This document shows positions 1 to 8,018 of a DNA stretch of 64,000 nucleotides, in pieces. Source of the stretch: Halomonas sp. S3-1-1. Lineage in GTDB: Bacteria > Pseudomonadota > Gammaproteobacteria > Pseudomonadales > Halomonadaceae. The first letter of the stretch is position 1; each line of letters opens with the position of its first letter. Below the pieces are notes generated by a model. It worked only from the letters and a program-made list of their open reading frames with translations, searched no databases and was not told the origin of the DNA. The stretch covers positions 124,001 through 188,000 of the forward strand of contig NZ_JALGBZ010000005.1 in NCBI RefSeq assembly GCF_023757625.1, in the 5' to 3' direction. The position numbers and the translations under genes are program-made.

Positions 1-3000
1 CTGCGTGATAGAGCCCCGGGCATTGCGGTCACCAGCGAGCGCTTTTTCATACTGCGCCCAAAAATCCGCATCCGATGCGTCCAGTCGCTCCCGGGGCGTC
101 GCGCCGCTTTGCTGGGTGGCGTCGAACTGCGCGCCCCAATCGTTGATGTTGTTGCCGAAACTCGCGAGCTGATCGCGGGCGCGGCTCCATGCCTGGCTCT
201 CCTGCTCGATCGCGCGGATGCGCTCTTGTTGCGCGCGCTCTGCCGCCTGTTGAGCCTCCTTTTCGTCTTCAAGCGCATAAAGCCGCTGCTGCATCGCCGC
301 GAGGTTGTCGACTTCGCCGACCTCCAGCGCGCTCAGCCGGTCGATTTCAATCTGACGAAGCACATCGGTTTTACCCTGCGCCTGCAGTAACTGTCGCTCG
401 AGCTGTTCACGCGCGCGCAGCGCGTCCGCCATGCCGTCCACGCCACTCGCCGCACCGTTAGCCGCCGCTGCCGTGGCCTCGGCACTGTTCGCGATATTCC
501 ACAGCGCGCCCTCGAGCGTCAGCGAACCACCGGCGACCAGGTTGAACCAGTAGTCCAGCCCATCGCCCGCCGGGGCACGGCCCAGCGCGCTCTGGTACTG
601 CTGCTCGATCGCCTGCCGCACCGCGGCGGTGGTTTCCTTGAGCGCCGGCGCCAGCGCCATCAAGTCCGCGGCGAGGCGCTGTGAAGCGTCGCCGTTAAGG
701 CTCTGCGCTTCGACCAGCGCGCGCAGCTCGGCGACGGTGCGCGGCGTATCGTCAGTGACGCCAATGAGCGCCGCGCGCACGTCGTCGTAGGAGTGCTGCA
801 GGCGCTCATGATCGGTAAACGCCGCCTGATAGTAAGCAGTATGTGCCGCAGTGAGACTGTCGACGCCGCCGACATACTGCGCGAGATTCCCCGCCGCGGT
901 CAGCGCGCCGGCGGCAGTCTGATCAAACTGCAGATTCAAACGACCCGACGCATCGATCAGCACGCCGGCGGCCTGAGCGCTAGCGAGCGCCTGTTGCACG
1001 ACATCGGCGGCATAGTCGCCCCGGGCCGCGCCCACGGCGGCTTTGATCTGCGCGCTTAGCTCCACGCCCAGCTCACCGCCCAGCCGCTCGAGCTGCAGGG
1101 CGCCGAGCATGGCCTGGCCGAGCTTTTCCGGGTTGGCAATGCTCGCCACTGCCTCGGCGGCCCACACCTCGCCGCCGGTGATCATCTGCCGCAAACGAGT
1201 CTCGAACAGGTCCTCCGGGCCGCTGTGCGTAAAACCGTCGATCGCCTCGCGCATCGCGTCAAAACGCGCAGGAATCGCGGCGGCGGCCAGCTGGTTGTCG
1301 AACTCGCCCAGTGCGGCCAGCATTTCCTTGAGCTCGTCCTGCTGCTCACCGAGTTTGTAGTCGGAAAGCGCGGTCAGGCCGTAGTCGCCAAAGGCACTGG
1401 TACCGTCGCCGAAAACGTACGAGTGCTTGCCCTGTTCAAAATTGAAATCGAAGGTTTTTTTGCTCGAGCCAAACAGCGAATCCAGCGCGCCGCCGATCGT
1501 GCCGCCCGCGAACGCGCCGAGGGGGCCGCCGAAATACGTGCCAATCGCGGCGCCTGCAGTGGCGGCATAAGCGCTGCCCGCTTCCTTGCCGAAAATCGCG
1601 CCGCCCAGCTCGGTACCCACACGGCCGCCGGCGTAGCCCGCACCCATGCTGCCAAGGCCCTGCATGCCGCTGAAATTCTGCATGCTGCCGCCCCACAGCC
1701 CACCACTGCCAGCGGTGCCGATAGCCTGGCCAGTGGCGGCGTTGGCGTAGAGTCCGCCGCTATTGGCGGCGGTATTGGTCGCGATGTTGCCGTACACCCC
1801 GCCGGCCTGCGCGGCGGTATTCACACCGCCCCACTGAATGCCGCCGAAGCCGTTCTGCACGGCCTGCCAGCCGGTTTTCAGCGACCCCATTTGCCCGAGG
1901 TTGAAACCACCGCCCTGGGCCGCTCCGCCGGGCATGCCCGAGGTATCGAGCCCCAACATGCCCGACGCGTAAAACGTGAGCTTCTGGGTCGTCAGCATGT
2001 GGGCGATATTAGCGAACGTCTGCTCGAAGCCCCGTTCGACGGTTTCGAGCGCGTCGGTGGAGCCGTCCGCGAAGCCGAGCCAGGTATCGCGCCCGGCGTC
2101 GTCGAGGCTGCGTAGCGTGTTGTCGGCGACCGTTTCCCAGCTCATGAAACTGTTGGCGATGCGCTGGCCGGCATCTTCCGAGGCGATCGCCAATGCCTCG
2201 GACTCGCGCTGCCCTTCCTGGAACTGCTCATGGAGCCGCCCCATCGCCTGCATGTACTGCACGGTGTTCATGCGGCCGGTGGCCAGCGCGAGGTTGAGCG
2301 TGCCCTGGTCCTTGGCGAACTGGCGGGCCACGCTGCGGTTGGGGTTCAGGCGGTCGAGCAGGTCTTCGTACGAGCTAGCGAGCGTGGTGGTTTCGCGGGC
2401 GGCTTCCTGCGTTTTTTTTCCGGCCGCTTCCGTCGCACCGCCCAGATCAACTGTTGGCGTTATAACCTGTCGGGTGGTGCGCTCGAGCTGCTCGAGCTTT
2501 TCATCGATTTCGGTAACCGAGCCACCAGCTGCTTCAATGGCTTTGCGCGTATCCAGTAGCTCTACGCGCAAGTCGTGAAGCTTCTGCTGGGATTCGCTGC
2601 GCTGCCCCATGCCGAAGGCCTGCTGGCCACCAACGCTGTCCCATTGCTCTTGCTCGTCAAAAACGATCTGCTGCTGGCGTTCCACCTCCATCGCTAAGGA
2701 AGTCTGCCTGAAGCGCTGAAACATCTGCTCAGCTTCGAGCATCGCCCGGGCGTTCTTCAAAGCAGCTTCGGAGTTCGCATCCAGCGCGCTGGTCATGTCA
2801 TCGACACGCTCAGTGGCTGTTTGCACTTTAGGTGCTACCAGGCCGAGCTCTTCACGGAAGTAGTAGATTGCACCACCCGCCAGCATGGCGGCGCCCATCG
2901 GCCCCCCAATAAGCGCCAGCGCGCCAGCCCCCACTCGCGTGGCACCTGCCATTGCTTGAGCCGCCACCGTCCCACGCCCCATAGCCGCCGCGTTCGCATT

Positions 3001-4239
3001 AACGGCTGCCGTGCTCGCACTTACCGCCGCGGTGTGCGCTGCCTCGGCGGCGATCGCACGCTGGTTGGCGGCGGCCATCTGCGTGATGGCTTTGGTGCGT
3101 AGCGTGGTGTTTCCCGTCGCCGTCGCAATGGCGTGGCCATTCGCCAAGGCGCGGCGGGCAGCGTCCTGTTCAGCCACCGCAACGCGCAGGGTCTCGGCAG
3201 CCTTGGCGCGTGCTGCGGTGGTGGCCGCAATATCTGCTTGGGTATTTGCGATCGTCGCTGCGGTATTGGCTTTAACTTCCTGGGCGCTCGCGACAAATGC
3301 GGCCGCGTAGCGGCCTGCCATGATGGCGGCGGTGACGGTGGCCACATCCTTCACCTCATTCAGAATGCGCGAGGCGCCGCCGGCTTCTTGAATGAACGAT
3401 GACAGGTGGTCGACGGTGGTGGCCAGGCCGGGCCCAAGGTCCGCGACGACCTGATTTTTAAGGCCCTCAACCGTGCCGCTAAGCTCCGAGATCGCCCGGT
3501 TCGCTTCCAGGGCGTTATTGATGTCGATTTGAGACATCGACACGCCCATGGCCTTGGCTTCGCTGGTGAGCTCGCGCAGCTTCGCGGCGTTGTTGTCGAG
3601 CAGCGGGAGCAGCAGCGTGGCGTCGCTACCCAGCCGCTCGAGATAGCTGATTTGCTCGCCGCGAGTTTCGAGCGTGCTGATCGCCTCGGCGATCTTGAGC
3701 AGCTGCTGGTCCGGCGCCAGCCGCTTCATTTCGTCAATATTGAGGTTCAGGTTCTCAAACAGCGCCGCCGCTTCGCCGGTGCCTTCGGCGGTGAACTCAC
3801 CGATGCGCTCGGTAATGTCCTTGAGGATGTCGCCCATCTTGCCACCGGCAAGGCCCGCTTGCTGGGCGGCGTAATCCCACGCTTGGAGTTCGCCGGTGGC
3901 GATACCAATACTACGCGCCAGCGAGTCGGTGTCCGCGATCAGGCGGGCCTGCGATACAACGCTGCCCGCACCGAAGGCGGTCGCAATCGCAGCGGCCACG
4001 CCAGTGACGCGGCCGTGGAGCACGTCGAGCCCACGGCTCGCCACGCTGGCTCCCTTGTCGATCTCGGCGACCTGGCGGCCGGCGCGCGCGGCATCGCTGC
4101 CAAAGCGCTTGGACTGACGGGCACCGCGATCAAAGCCTTGATTCAGCTTGCCCAGCTCGTCTTCCGTGGCCTTGATGGCACGGATACCGCCCGATGCATC
4201 GCCGGTGATTATCAGGCCGGCCTTGTAGTTCTGAGCCAT
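1..4239 (-). CDS. Phage tail tape measure protein (partial, C-terminus beyond window)
   Basis: The frame is open for 1413 codons from an ATG at 4239 and is cut by the window start. It sets tail length and is part of the tail interior that is delivered on infection. The N-terminal half has the pattern of siphophage tape measures: a helical region around residues 90-270, Ala/Gln-rich repetitive coiled coil near residues 315-420, and a hydrophobic stretch near residues 435-460. A Gly/Ala-rich hydrophobic segment lies near 780-920. Around residues 1210-1240 is a stretch resembling DUF4214 (ALGRAP..GL.YW), unusual for this family. It is the last complete-looking tail gene before the edge, downstream of the chaperones but separated from them by cargo genes. 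The length and position make the call firm. Confidence 0.9.
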   Translation of the reverse strand, partial: MAQNYKAGLIITGDASGGIRAIKATEDELGKLNQGFDRGARQSKRFGSDAARAGRQVAEIDKGASVASRGLDVLHGRVTGVAAAIATAFGAGSVVSQARLIADTDSLARSIGIATGELQAWDYAAQQAGLAGGKMGDILKDITERIGEFTAEGTGEAAALFENLNLNIDEMKRLAPDQQLLKIAEAISTLETRGEQISYLERLGSDATLLLPLLDNNAAKLRELTSEAKAMGVSMSQIDINNALEANRAISELSGTVEGLKNQVVADLGPGLATTVDHLSSFIQEAGGASRILNEVKDVATVTAAIMAGRYAAAFVASAQEVKANTAATIANTQADIAATTAARAKAAETLRVAVAEQDAARRALANGHAIATATGNTTLRTKAITQMAAANQRAIAAEAAHTAAVSASTAAVNANAAAMGRGTVAAQAMAGATRVGAGALALIGGPMGAAMLAGGAIYYFREELGLVAPKVQTATERVDDMTSALDANSEAALKNARAMLEAEQMFQRFRQTSLAMEVERQQQIVFDEQEQWDSVGGQQAFGMGQRSESQQKLHDLRVELLDTRKAIEAAGGSVTEIDEKLEQLERTTRQVITPTVDLGGATEAAGKKTQEAARETTTLASSYEDLLDRLNPNRSVARQFAKDQGTLNLALATGRMNTVQYMQAMGRLHEQFQEGQRESEALAIASEDAGQRIANSFMSWETVADNTLRSLDDAGRDTWLGFADGSTDALETVERGFEQTFANIAHMLTTQKLTFYASGMLGLDTSGMPGGAAQGGGFNLGQMGSLKTGWQAVQNGFGGIQWGGVNTAAQAGGVYGNIATNTAANSGGLYANAATGQAIGTAGSGGLWGGSMQNFSGMQGLGSMGAGYAGGRVGTELGGAIFGKEAGSAYAATAGAAIGTYFGGPLGAFAGGTIGGALDSLFGSSKKTFDFNFEQGKHSYVFGDGTSAFGDYGLTALSDYKLGEQQDELKEMLAALGEFDNQLAAAAIPARFDAMREAIDGFTHSGPEDLFETRLRQMITGGEVWAAEAVASIANPEKLGQAMLGALQLERLGGELGVELSAQIKAAVGAARGDYAADVVQQALASAQAAGVLIDASGRLNLQFDQTAAGALTAAGNLAQYVGGVDSLTAAHTAYYQAAFTDHERLQHSYDDVRAALIGVTDDTPRTVAELRALVEAQSLNGDASQRLAADLMALAPALKETTAAVRQAIEQQYQSALGRAPAGDGLDYWFNLVAGGSLTLEGALWNIANSAEATAAAANGAASGVDGMADALRAREQLERQLLQAQGKTDVLRQIEIDRLSALEVGEVDNLAAMQQRLYALEDEKEAQQAAERAQQERIRAIEQESQAWSRARDQLASFGNNINDWGAQFDATQQSGATPRERLDASDADFWAQYEKALAGDRNARGSITQ

Positions 4240-4263
4240 CGTAAAACCTCGAGTTGCGGGCAC

Positions 4264-4287
4264 AAAAAAGCCCGCTCAATGGCGGGC
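4264..4287 (-). terminator. Intrinsic terminator upstream of tape measure gene
   Basis: Read leftward, a 6-bp GC stem (GCCCGC/GCGGGC) with a six-base loop is followed by six T. It ends the cargo transcript (4330-5675) just before the tape measure gene, so late transcription must read through it. Confidence 0.75.
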
Positions 4288-4329
4288 ATACATGGGGAGG
4301 TAGTTCAAATCACTCTATATTGACGATAT

Positions 4330-4791
4330 TCAATCGCTTTCTAATTCGTTGAGCTGCTTTAGCAATTCCTCGGTCTCTCGCCGATCAGCTTCAAGCGACC
4401 GCATGACGGCTTCGGCATCATCGTTCAATGGGGCGCCGCTAACATCGAAAGCCGAAAAAAACAGGATGTCGGGTACGATTTCATATCCATCGATGCTTTC
4501 GACTTCAACCGGCGCATCCATTTTGAGCATATGAGTTTCGCCCGGCTCCACTCCCCCCGGCACTGCATAGCTTTGCTCCCAGGAATCGACCCAAGGAACG
4601 CTCCGGCCTGGCGTAATAAATCGAGTAGCTATATAACCCCGGGCAACTGACCTATCGCCCGAGTTTTCAATTAACACTTCAAAGCTGGAAGCATCAGGCA
4701 ATAGATTGGCATCCACTATATGAACATCTGCTTGCGCGGCAGTTATAAGAAGGCAGGCAAAGGACGCAGAAAGTCTTCGATTCATTGGCAA
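4330..4791 (-). CDS. Secreted protein of unknown function (cargo gene)
   Basis: 153 residues (151 from the second Met). The N-terminus is a Sec-type signal peptide: Arg-rich start, hydrophobic core and an AQA-like cleavage site before residue 23. The rest is predicted soluble with an acidic, helical C-terminus. No family is recognised. Its start overlaps the 3' end of the exonuclease-BRCT gene by 10 bases, so the two are probably translationally coupled, and an intrinsic terminator follows. It lies inside the tail region of the prophage but does not look like a virion protein. Base composition is lower in GC than the flanking tail genes, which suggests separate acquisition. Confidence 0.6.
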   Translation of the reverse strand: MPMNRRLSASFACLLITAAQADVHIVDANLLPDASSFEVLIENSGDRSVARGYIATRFITPGRSVPWVDSWEQSYAVPGGVEPGETHMLKMDAPVEVESIDGYEIVPDILFFSAFDVSGAPLNDDAEAVMRSLEADRRETEELLKQLNELESD

Positions 4792-5675
4792 ACCCCGCCA
4801 TTGAGTGGCTGGAGCATTGACATAAAATCACTCTCACCAATGATGCGGATGACTTGACCTTTTGCTATCAGCTCCTCCGCTTTACGATGTTTGCTACTTA
4901 TATCGGAACCAGCTAAACGCTTGAGATCCTGGTCACCAACTACCAGTATCGTAGTTTTTTTGCTAACCCCATTTAGTGGCGTACATCCCAATTTGGCGGC
5001 GGCCTCTCTTGCTTGCTCCCTTGTCATGCTGAGCGCCCCGGTGAACACAATGCCCTCACCGTACAGCGCGCCTTCTGCGTCTACTTCATAGGTGGATACG
5101 TGCCGTTCGTAGCCTTCCCCCGGGTGTATTGGCGCCGTGACCCGCTTGACCCAATCAGTCACACCCAAGCCGCTGGCCTGCATCGCTAGCAAGAATATCT
5201 CACCAGCGGCGACAGCATCTGCCTCTGCATCGTGATGATTAACCAGGTCCACGTTCAGCCGCTTGGCCGTCTTTGCTAAAGCCACGCCATGGGTCGCTGA
5301 CTCTTCAGGCCATGCCCTTCTGACTACCGGATGCAGGTTGAGCCATGCGTATGTTGAAAGCTCAACACCATAACGGCTCGACGCTTGCGCAACCGCCGCT
5401 CTATCAAAATGGCCATAAGAAGCAACTACGCTGTCACCGAATAGCTGGTTAATAGCGGGTACCACCGCGGCAAAGCTCGGCTGTCCCTTCACCTGATCGG
5501 GCGTGATACCGTGAATGGCAATATTGAACTCATCGAAGTCATCTTCTGGATCAATGAGCATTGAATGCGTCGCTACTCGTTGGCCGTTCTCATAGACTGC
5601 CAAGCCCACTTGGCAGATAGAGCTCATATCGGGGTTCGCGGTTTCTACATCGATTACCACAAATCGCTCTGCCAC
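4782..5675 (-). CDS. DnaQ-like 3'-5' exonuclease fused to a C-terminal BRCT domain
   Basis: 297 residues starting at GTG with AAGGAG seven bases upstream. Residues 1-165 form a DEDDh exonuclease: D9 and E11 (VIDVET), D91, and H148 with D153 (HHDAEAD). Residues about 205-290 look like a BRCT module (FTGALSMTREQA). Exonuclease-BRCT proteins are known in bacteria as epsilon-subunit-like enzymes of uncertain role. Here the gene is cargo between the tail chaperones and the tape measure gene and is followed by a secreted protein. All five catalytic residues are present, so it is probably active. A role in DNA processing, repair or defence is inference. Confidence 0.85.
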   Translation of the reverse strand: MAERFVVIDVETANPDMSSICQVGLAVYENGQRVATHSMLIDPEDDFDEFNIAIHGITPDQVKGQPSFAAVVPAINQLFGDSVVASYGHFDRAAVAQASSRYGVELSTYAWLNLHPVVRRAWPEESATHGVALAKTAKRLNVDLVNHHDAEADAVAAGEIFLLAMQASGLGVTDWVKRVTAPIHPGEGYERHVSTYEVDAEGALYGEGIVFTGALSMTREQAREAAAKLGCTPLNGVSKKTTILVVGDQDLKRLAGSDISSKHRKAEELIAKGQVIRIIGESDFMSMLQPLNGGVCQ

Positions 5676-5705
5676 AACTCCTCTCCTTAAGGTTCAGGGA
5701 AAGCA

Positions 5706-5757
5706 GTGACGAAATTCGGTCACGACCAATTCCCCGTTGAGTAAACTCAACAGGGAA
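5706..5757. promoter_or_regulatory. Two adjacent inverted repeats between antirepressor and exonuclease genes
   Basis: At 5706-5723 GTGAC and GTCAC flank eight bases. At 5736-5751 GTTGAGT and ACTCAAC flank AA, and the match extends outward to TTCCC/GGGAA at 5730-5757 with one mismatch. No T-run follows on either strand, so an operator or RNA structure is likelier than an intrinsic terminator. The site lies just upstream of the exonuclease start. Confidence 0.45.
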
Positions 5758-5788
5758 CGTATCGCACTTGGCTAAGTCTGGCTAGGCG

Positions 5789-6745
5789 TTAGGCCGTGAC
5801 GGGCAGGCTATGTGTTCGCCCCATTAGCCGCTCCACTTCCCTCCGCGTCGAGTCCGCTTCGCCAATGTGGTGCCGCATCGCGAGCACCTCGGCTTCGCAG
5901 CAGGCTACATTGAACCCCGCTTGTTTGAGCTGGCCGAGCAGGCGCAGCGTGGGCGATGGGGCGCTTTCGCCGTGCAGGTGCCGGGCCTTGACCCAGTGAC
6001 GGTTCGGGTACGCCGTGGGCAGGTCGTTGGCCCAGTCCTGTTTAAGCTGCGGGTTGATCTCCGGCCACATCGCCATCGGGTAGTGAATGGCGGGCTGCGC
6101 CGGGGGCGGCGGCTCGACGGGCAGCGACTGCCGGGCGAGGTAGTCGCCCTCGATGATCTTCTGGGTTTCGCGCTCGATGCTCTCTTGCACGAACACCATG
6201 GCGCGGTCGACCTGCGCCGGGGTGGCGTCCTCGATATGCGCCAGCCCGAGGTAGCCGTTGACCAGTTTCCACATGCCGGCGTAGTCGGCGCTCTCGCCCT
6301 GGGCGCTGCGCAGATTGGCCAGGGTGCGTACGGCGCGGTTCAGTGGCTTGCGGTCATCGATAGTGGTGAAGCGCGGGTTCTCGGCGCCGCCGTGCTGCCA
6401 GTAGTCGTTGAGTACCTCGAAGCACTCTTCCTGATACTCAATCAAGCGATCGCGCACCTCGGGCTTTACACGGGCGGCATCGACGCCAAACAGCCAACCA
6501 TTCAGCTTTGTCAGTGGCAGAGTCAAAACCTTCTGAAGGCCACCTTTTGAAGGTGCGGTTATGATAACCGCACCTTTGGAAAGAACCGCATTACGCTTGA
6601 TTCGCTGACGCTGGCCATGCCACTCAAGCCCGATGCCGTCACAGATTGGTTTCATGGCTACGCGAATGATCCCGCTCACGTTGAATGTCGGGATACGAAT
6701 GCCATGAAAATCGATTGAAACCGGTGAAGCGGTAAGTGCTGTCAT
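5789..6745 (-). CDS. Phage antirepressor with P22 AR-type N-terminal domain
   Basis: 318 residues from the ATG at 6745, which has GAGGAG upstream. The N-terminal 110 residues match the P22_AR_N/antirepressor pattern (FHGIRIPTF, VAMKPICDGIGLEWHGQRQR, then LPLTKLNGWLFGV). Such proteins bind and inactivate phage repressors or act as phage regulators. The C-terminal part is not recognised. The frame stays open upstream to 6940, but that stretch holds hairpins and codes for an Arg/His-rich peptide, so the start at 6745 is preferred. The gene sits in the tail region rather than the immunity region, as cargo. Confidence 0.8.
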   Translation of the reverse strand: MTALTASPVSIDFHGIRIPTFNVSGIIRVAMKPICDGIGLEWHGQRQRIKRNAVLSKGAVIITAPSKGGLQKVLTLPLTKLNGWLFGVDAARVKPEVRDRLIEYQEECFEVLNDYWQHGGAENPRFTTIDDRKPLNRAVRTLANLRSAQGESADYAGMWKLVNGYLGLAHIEDATPAQVDRAMVFVQESIERETQKIIEGDYLARQSLPVEPPPPAQPAIHYPMAMWPEINPQLKQDWANDLPTAYPNRHWVKARHLHGESAPSPTLRLLGQLKQAGFNVACCEAEVLAMRHHIGEADSTRREVERLMGRTHSLPVTA

Positions 6746-7065
6746 GATGAACTCCTCGTTCTTAATGGAGTTCGCCCTTTCCACTACCACATGATGGGGG
6801 CGAACCGTACGCGGGGTGGTAGACCGGTGAACGTAGGCAAACCGGCACACCCGGAGGTGTCCCGCGCACGGCCCGCCATAACGGGCACAAAAAAAGCGCC
6901 TATGGGCGCTGTGCGCCATACGTCCGAATCGGGCTACCACACCCGAGCCACTGATTTTGCAGCGGCTCGAGAATGTTGGCCCAACTCGGCGCAGGCGTCA
7001 AGCGGTCCCGCTATTATGAGGGCGCGCTGAGCGCTTCCCAAGCCTGTTGATGGGCCTGTTTGGAT
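6746..7065 (-). promoter_or_regulatory. Structured leader of the antirepressor gene
   Basis: This 320-base noncoding stretch carries two tandem hairpins read leftward: AGCGCC/GGCGCT at 6895-6910 followed by seven T, and GCCCG/CGGGC at 6871-6886. GGTAG-type motifs flank them. The layout resembles the conserved leader seen upstream of antirepressor or Icd/Ash-like phage genes, where an upstream reading frame runs through the hairpins. Attenuation or small-RNA control is inference. Confidence 0.5.
6889..6910 (-). terminator. Intrinsic terminator within the antirepressor leader
   Basis: The six-bp stem AGCGCC/GGCGCT with a four-base loop is followed by seven T when read leftward. It lies about 145 bases before the antirepressor start, so it could end transcripts from upstream or act as an attenuator. 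Confidence 0.7.
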
Positions 7066-7179
7066 TTACAGTACCCACCCTATCGCGCCAATCAATGCCG
7101 CCATACCCAGCAACGTGGCCGCGATCAGCGCCGCGATCGACAAAAGCAGCCCCGCACGATCCGCGCCTTGTTCAGACAT
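7066..7179 (-). CDS. Small single-helix membrane protein
   Basis: 37 residues from ATG at 7179 with GGAAGG four bases upstream. A short polar N-terminus (MSEQGADRAG) precedes a continuous hydrophobic stretch to the C-terminus (LLLSIAALIAATLLGMAALI), long enough for one membrane span. No homologue is recognised. A possible TATAAA -10 element lies just upstream near 7195, with an inverted repeat further out. It could be a superinfection exclusion peptide, a small toxin or a holin-like protein; the sequence does not decide. Confidence 0.55.
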   Translation of the reverse strand: MSEQGADRAGLLLSIAALIAATLLGMAALIGAIGWVL

Positions 7180-7230
7180 ACGACCTTCCACTTTTATAAT
7201 GTTCTTTAAATTAGACATGTCTACGCACTC

Positions 7231-7252
7231 ATTAGCTCTATTTCTAGCTAAT
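7231..7252. promoter_or_regulatory. Inverted repeat upstream of the small membrane protein
   Basis: ATTAGCT and AGCTAAT flank eight bases perfectly. A second, ten-base palindrome AGACATGTCT lies at 7214-7223. Both fall in an AT-rich stretch upstream of the 37-residue gene and look like operator sites. Confidence 0.4.
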
Positions 7253-7407
7253 TACTGAACGCAGAAGTTCATTTACGTCGCTTTTTAGATCGTTTTTTCA
7301 TATAGATATTATAAATTAACAATTCCTCGCCGCCATGCTCTTACCATGAGGAGTTGATCAGAATCCTGTTGAGTTCGCCGTCAGCGGGCTTCGCCGTCAT
7401 TAGGCAT

Positions 7408-7430
7408 AAAAAAACCCCGCCGGGGCGGGG
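7408..7430 (-). terminator. Intrinsic terminator after the PIN-domain gene
   Basis: Read leftward, a CCCCGC/GCGGGG stem is followed by seven T, 20 bases past the PIN gene stop codon. It closes the two-gene unit 7451-8738. Confidence 0.85.
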
Positions 7431-7450
7431 CTTCGAGGTTCATGCAATGC

Positions 7451-8017
7451 TTAATTACGTCGACTTGCCATACTGACTACTTCGCCCGGGGTCGCTTCTT
7501 CCGTAAGCTCCAACTGGCTCATATTGGACGCTACATCGGCCAGCGATTTCACCACGATGCCGACCGCCTCAGCCTTCGCAAGCATTTTTTTATCATGCGT
7601 CCATAGCTCATCACCGCCATAGGCTTGAGTCATCGCAATTATCTGCCTATCGAAGCTGATCTTCTTCTTGGGATCATCAACGCCTTTCAACTGCTTGAGT
7701 TCTGAATTGTTGACGAGCTGCGCGCAGTTGATCGCGCTGATCGCATCAAAATTGATCAGGTCGAAGCATGCAACGCTATTGATTACCGATAAGTACTCAC
7801 GATGCAACGTGTGATCTTCTACCCTGACAAGAATTTCGGACAAAGCCGGCGTAGGTATCAGTATGCGATCAGCTTTGGTGTTCATTAGATCGAGCAAGGC
7901 TTCTGCCCGCCCTTCTGGATTATCAATGACCTCGTCTGTGCGTGGGCAAACCAAGTCGTTGCGGCCACCTACCTTGAGAATCTGCATGAGTATGTTGGCA
8001 TCAACGACTAGCCGCAC
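7451..8017 (-). CDS. PIN-domain ribonuclease-like protein
   Basis: 188 residues from a GTG at 8017 with AGGAGC just upstream, one base after the stop of the preceding gene. The PIN fold acidic residues are all visible: D6 (VVDANILM), E61 (ALSEILVR), D123 (SFDRQI) and D142 (WTHDKKM). PIN proteins are Mg-dependent RNases, often VapC-type toxins that cut tRNA or rRNA. At 188 residues it is longer than a typical VapC (about 130), and its partner is not a VapB-like small DNA-binding protein. It is translationally coupled to 8019-8738 and followed by its own terminator, inside the prophage tail region. Toxin or defence function is inference. Confidence 0.75.
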   Translation of the reverse strand: MRLVVDANILMQILKVGGRNDLVCPRTDEVIDNPEGRAEALLDLMNTKADRILIPTPALSEILVRVEDHTLHREYLSVINSVACFDLINFDAISAINCAQLVNNSELKQLKGVDDPKKKISFDRQIIAMTQAYGGDELWTHDKKMLAKAEAVGIVVKSLADVASNMSQLELTEEATPGEVVSMASRRN

Positions 8018-8018
8018 G

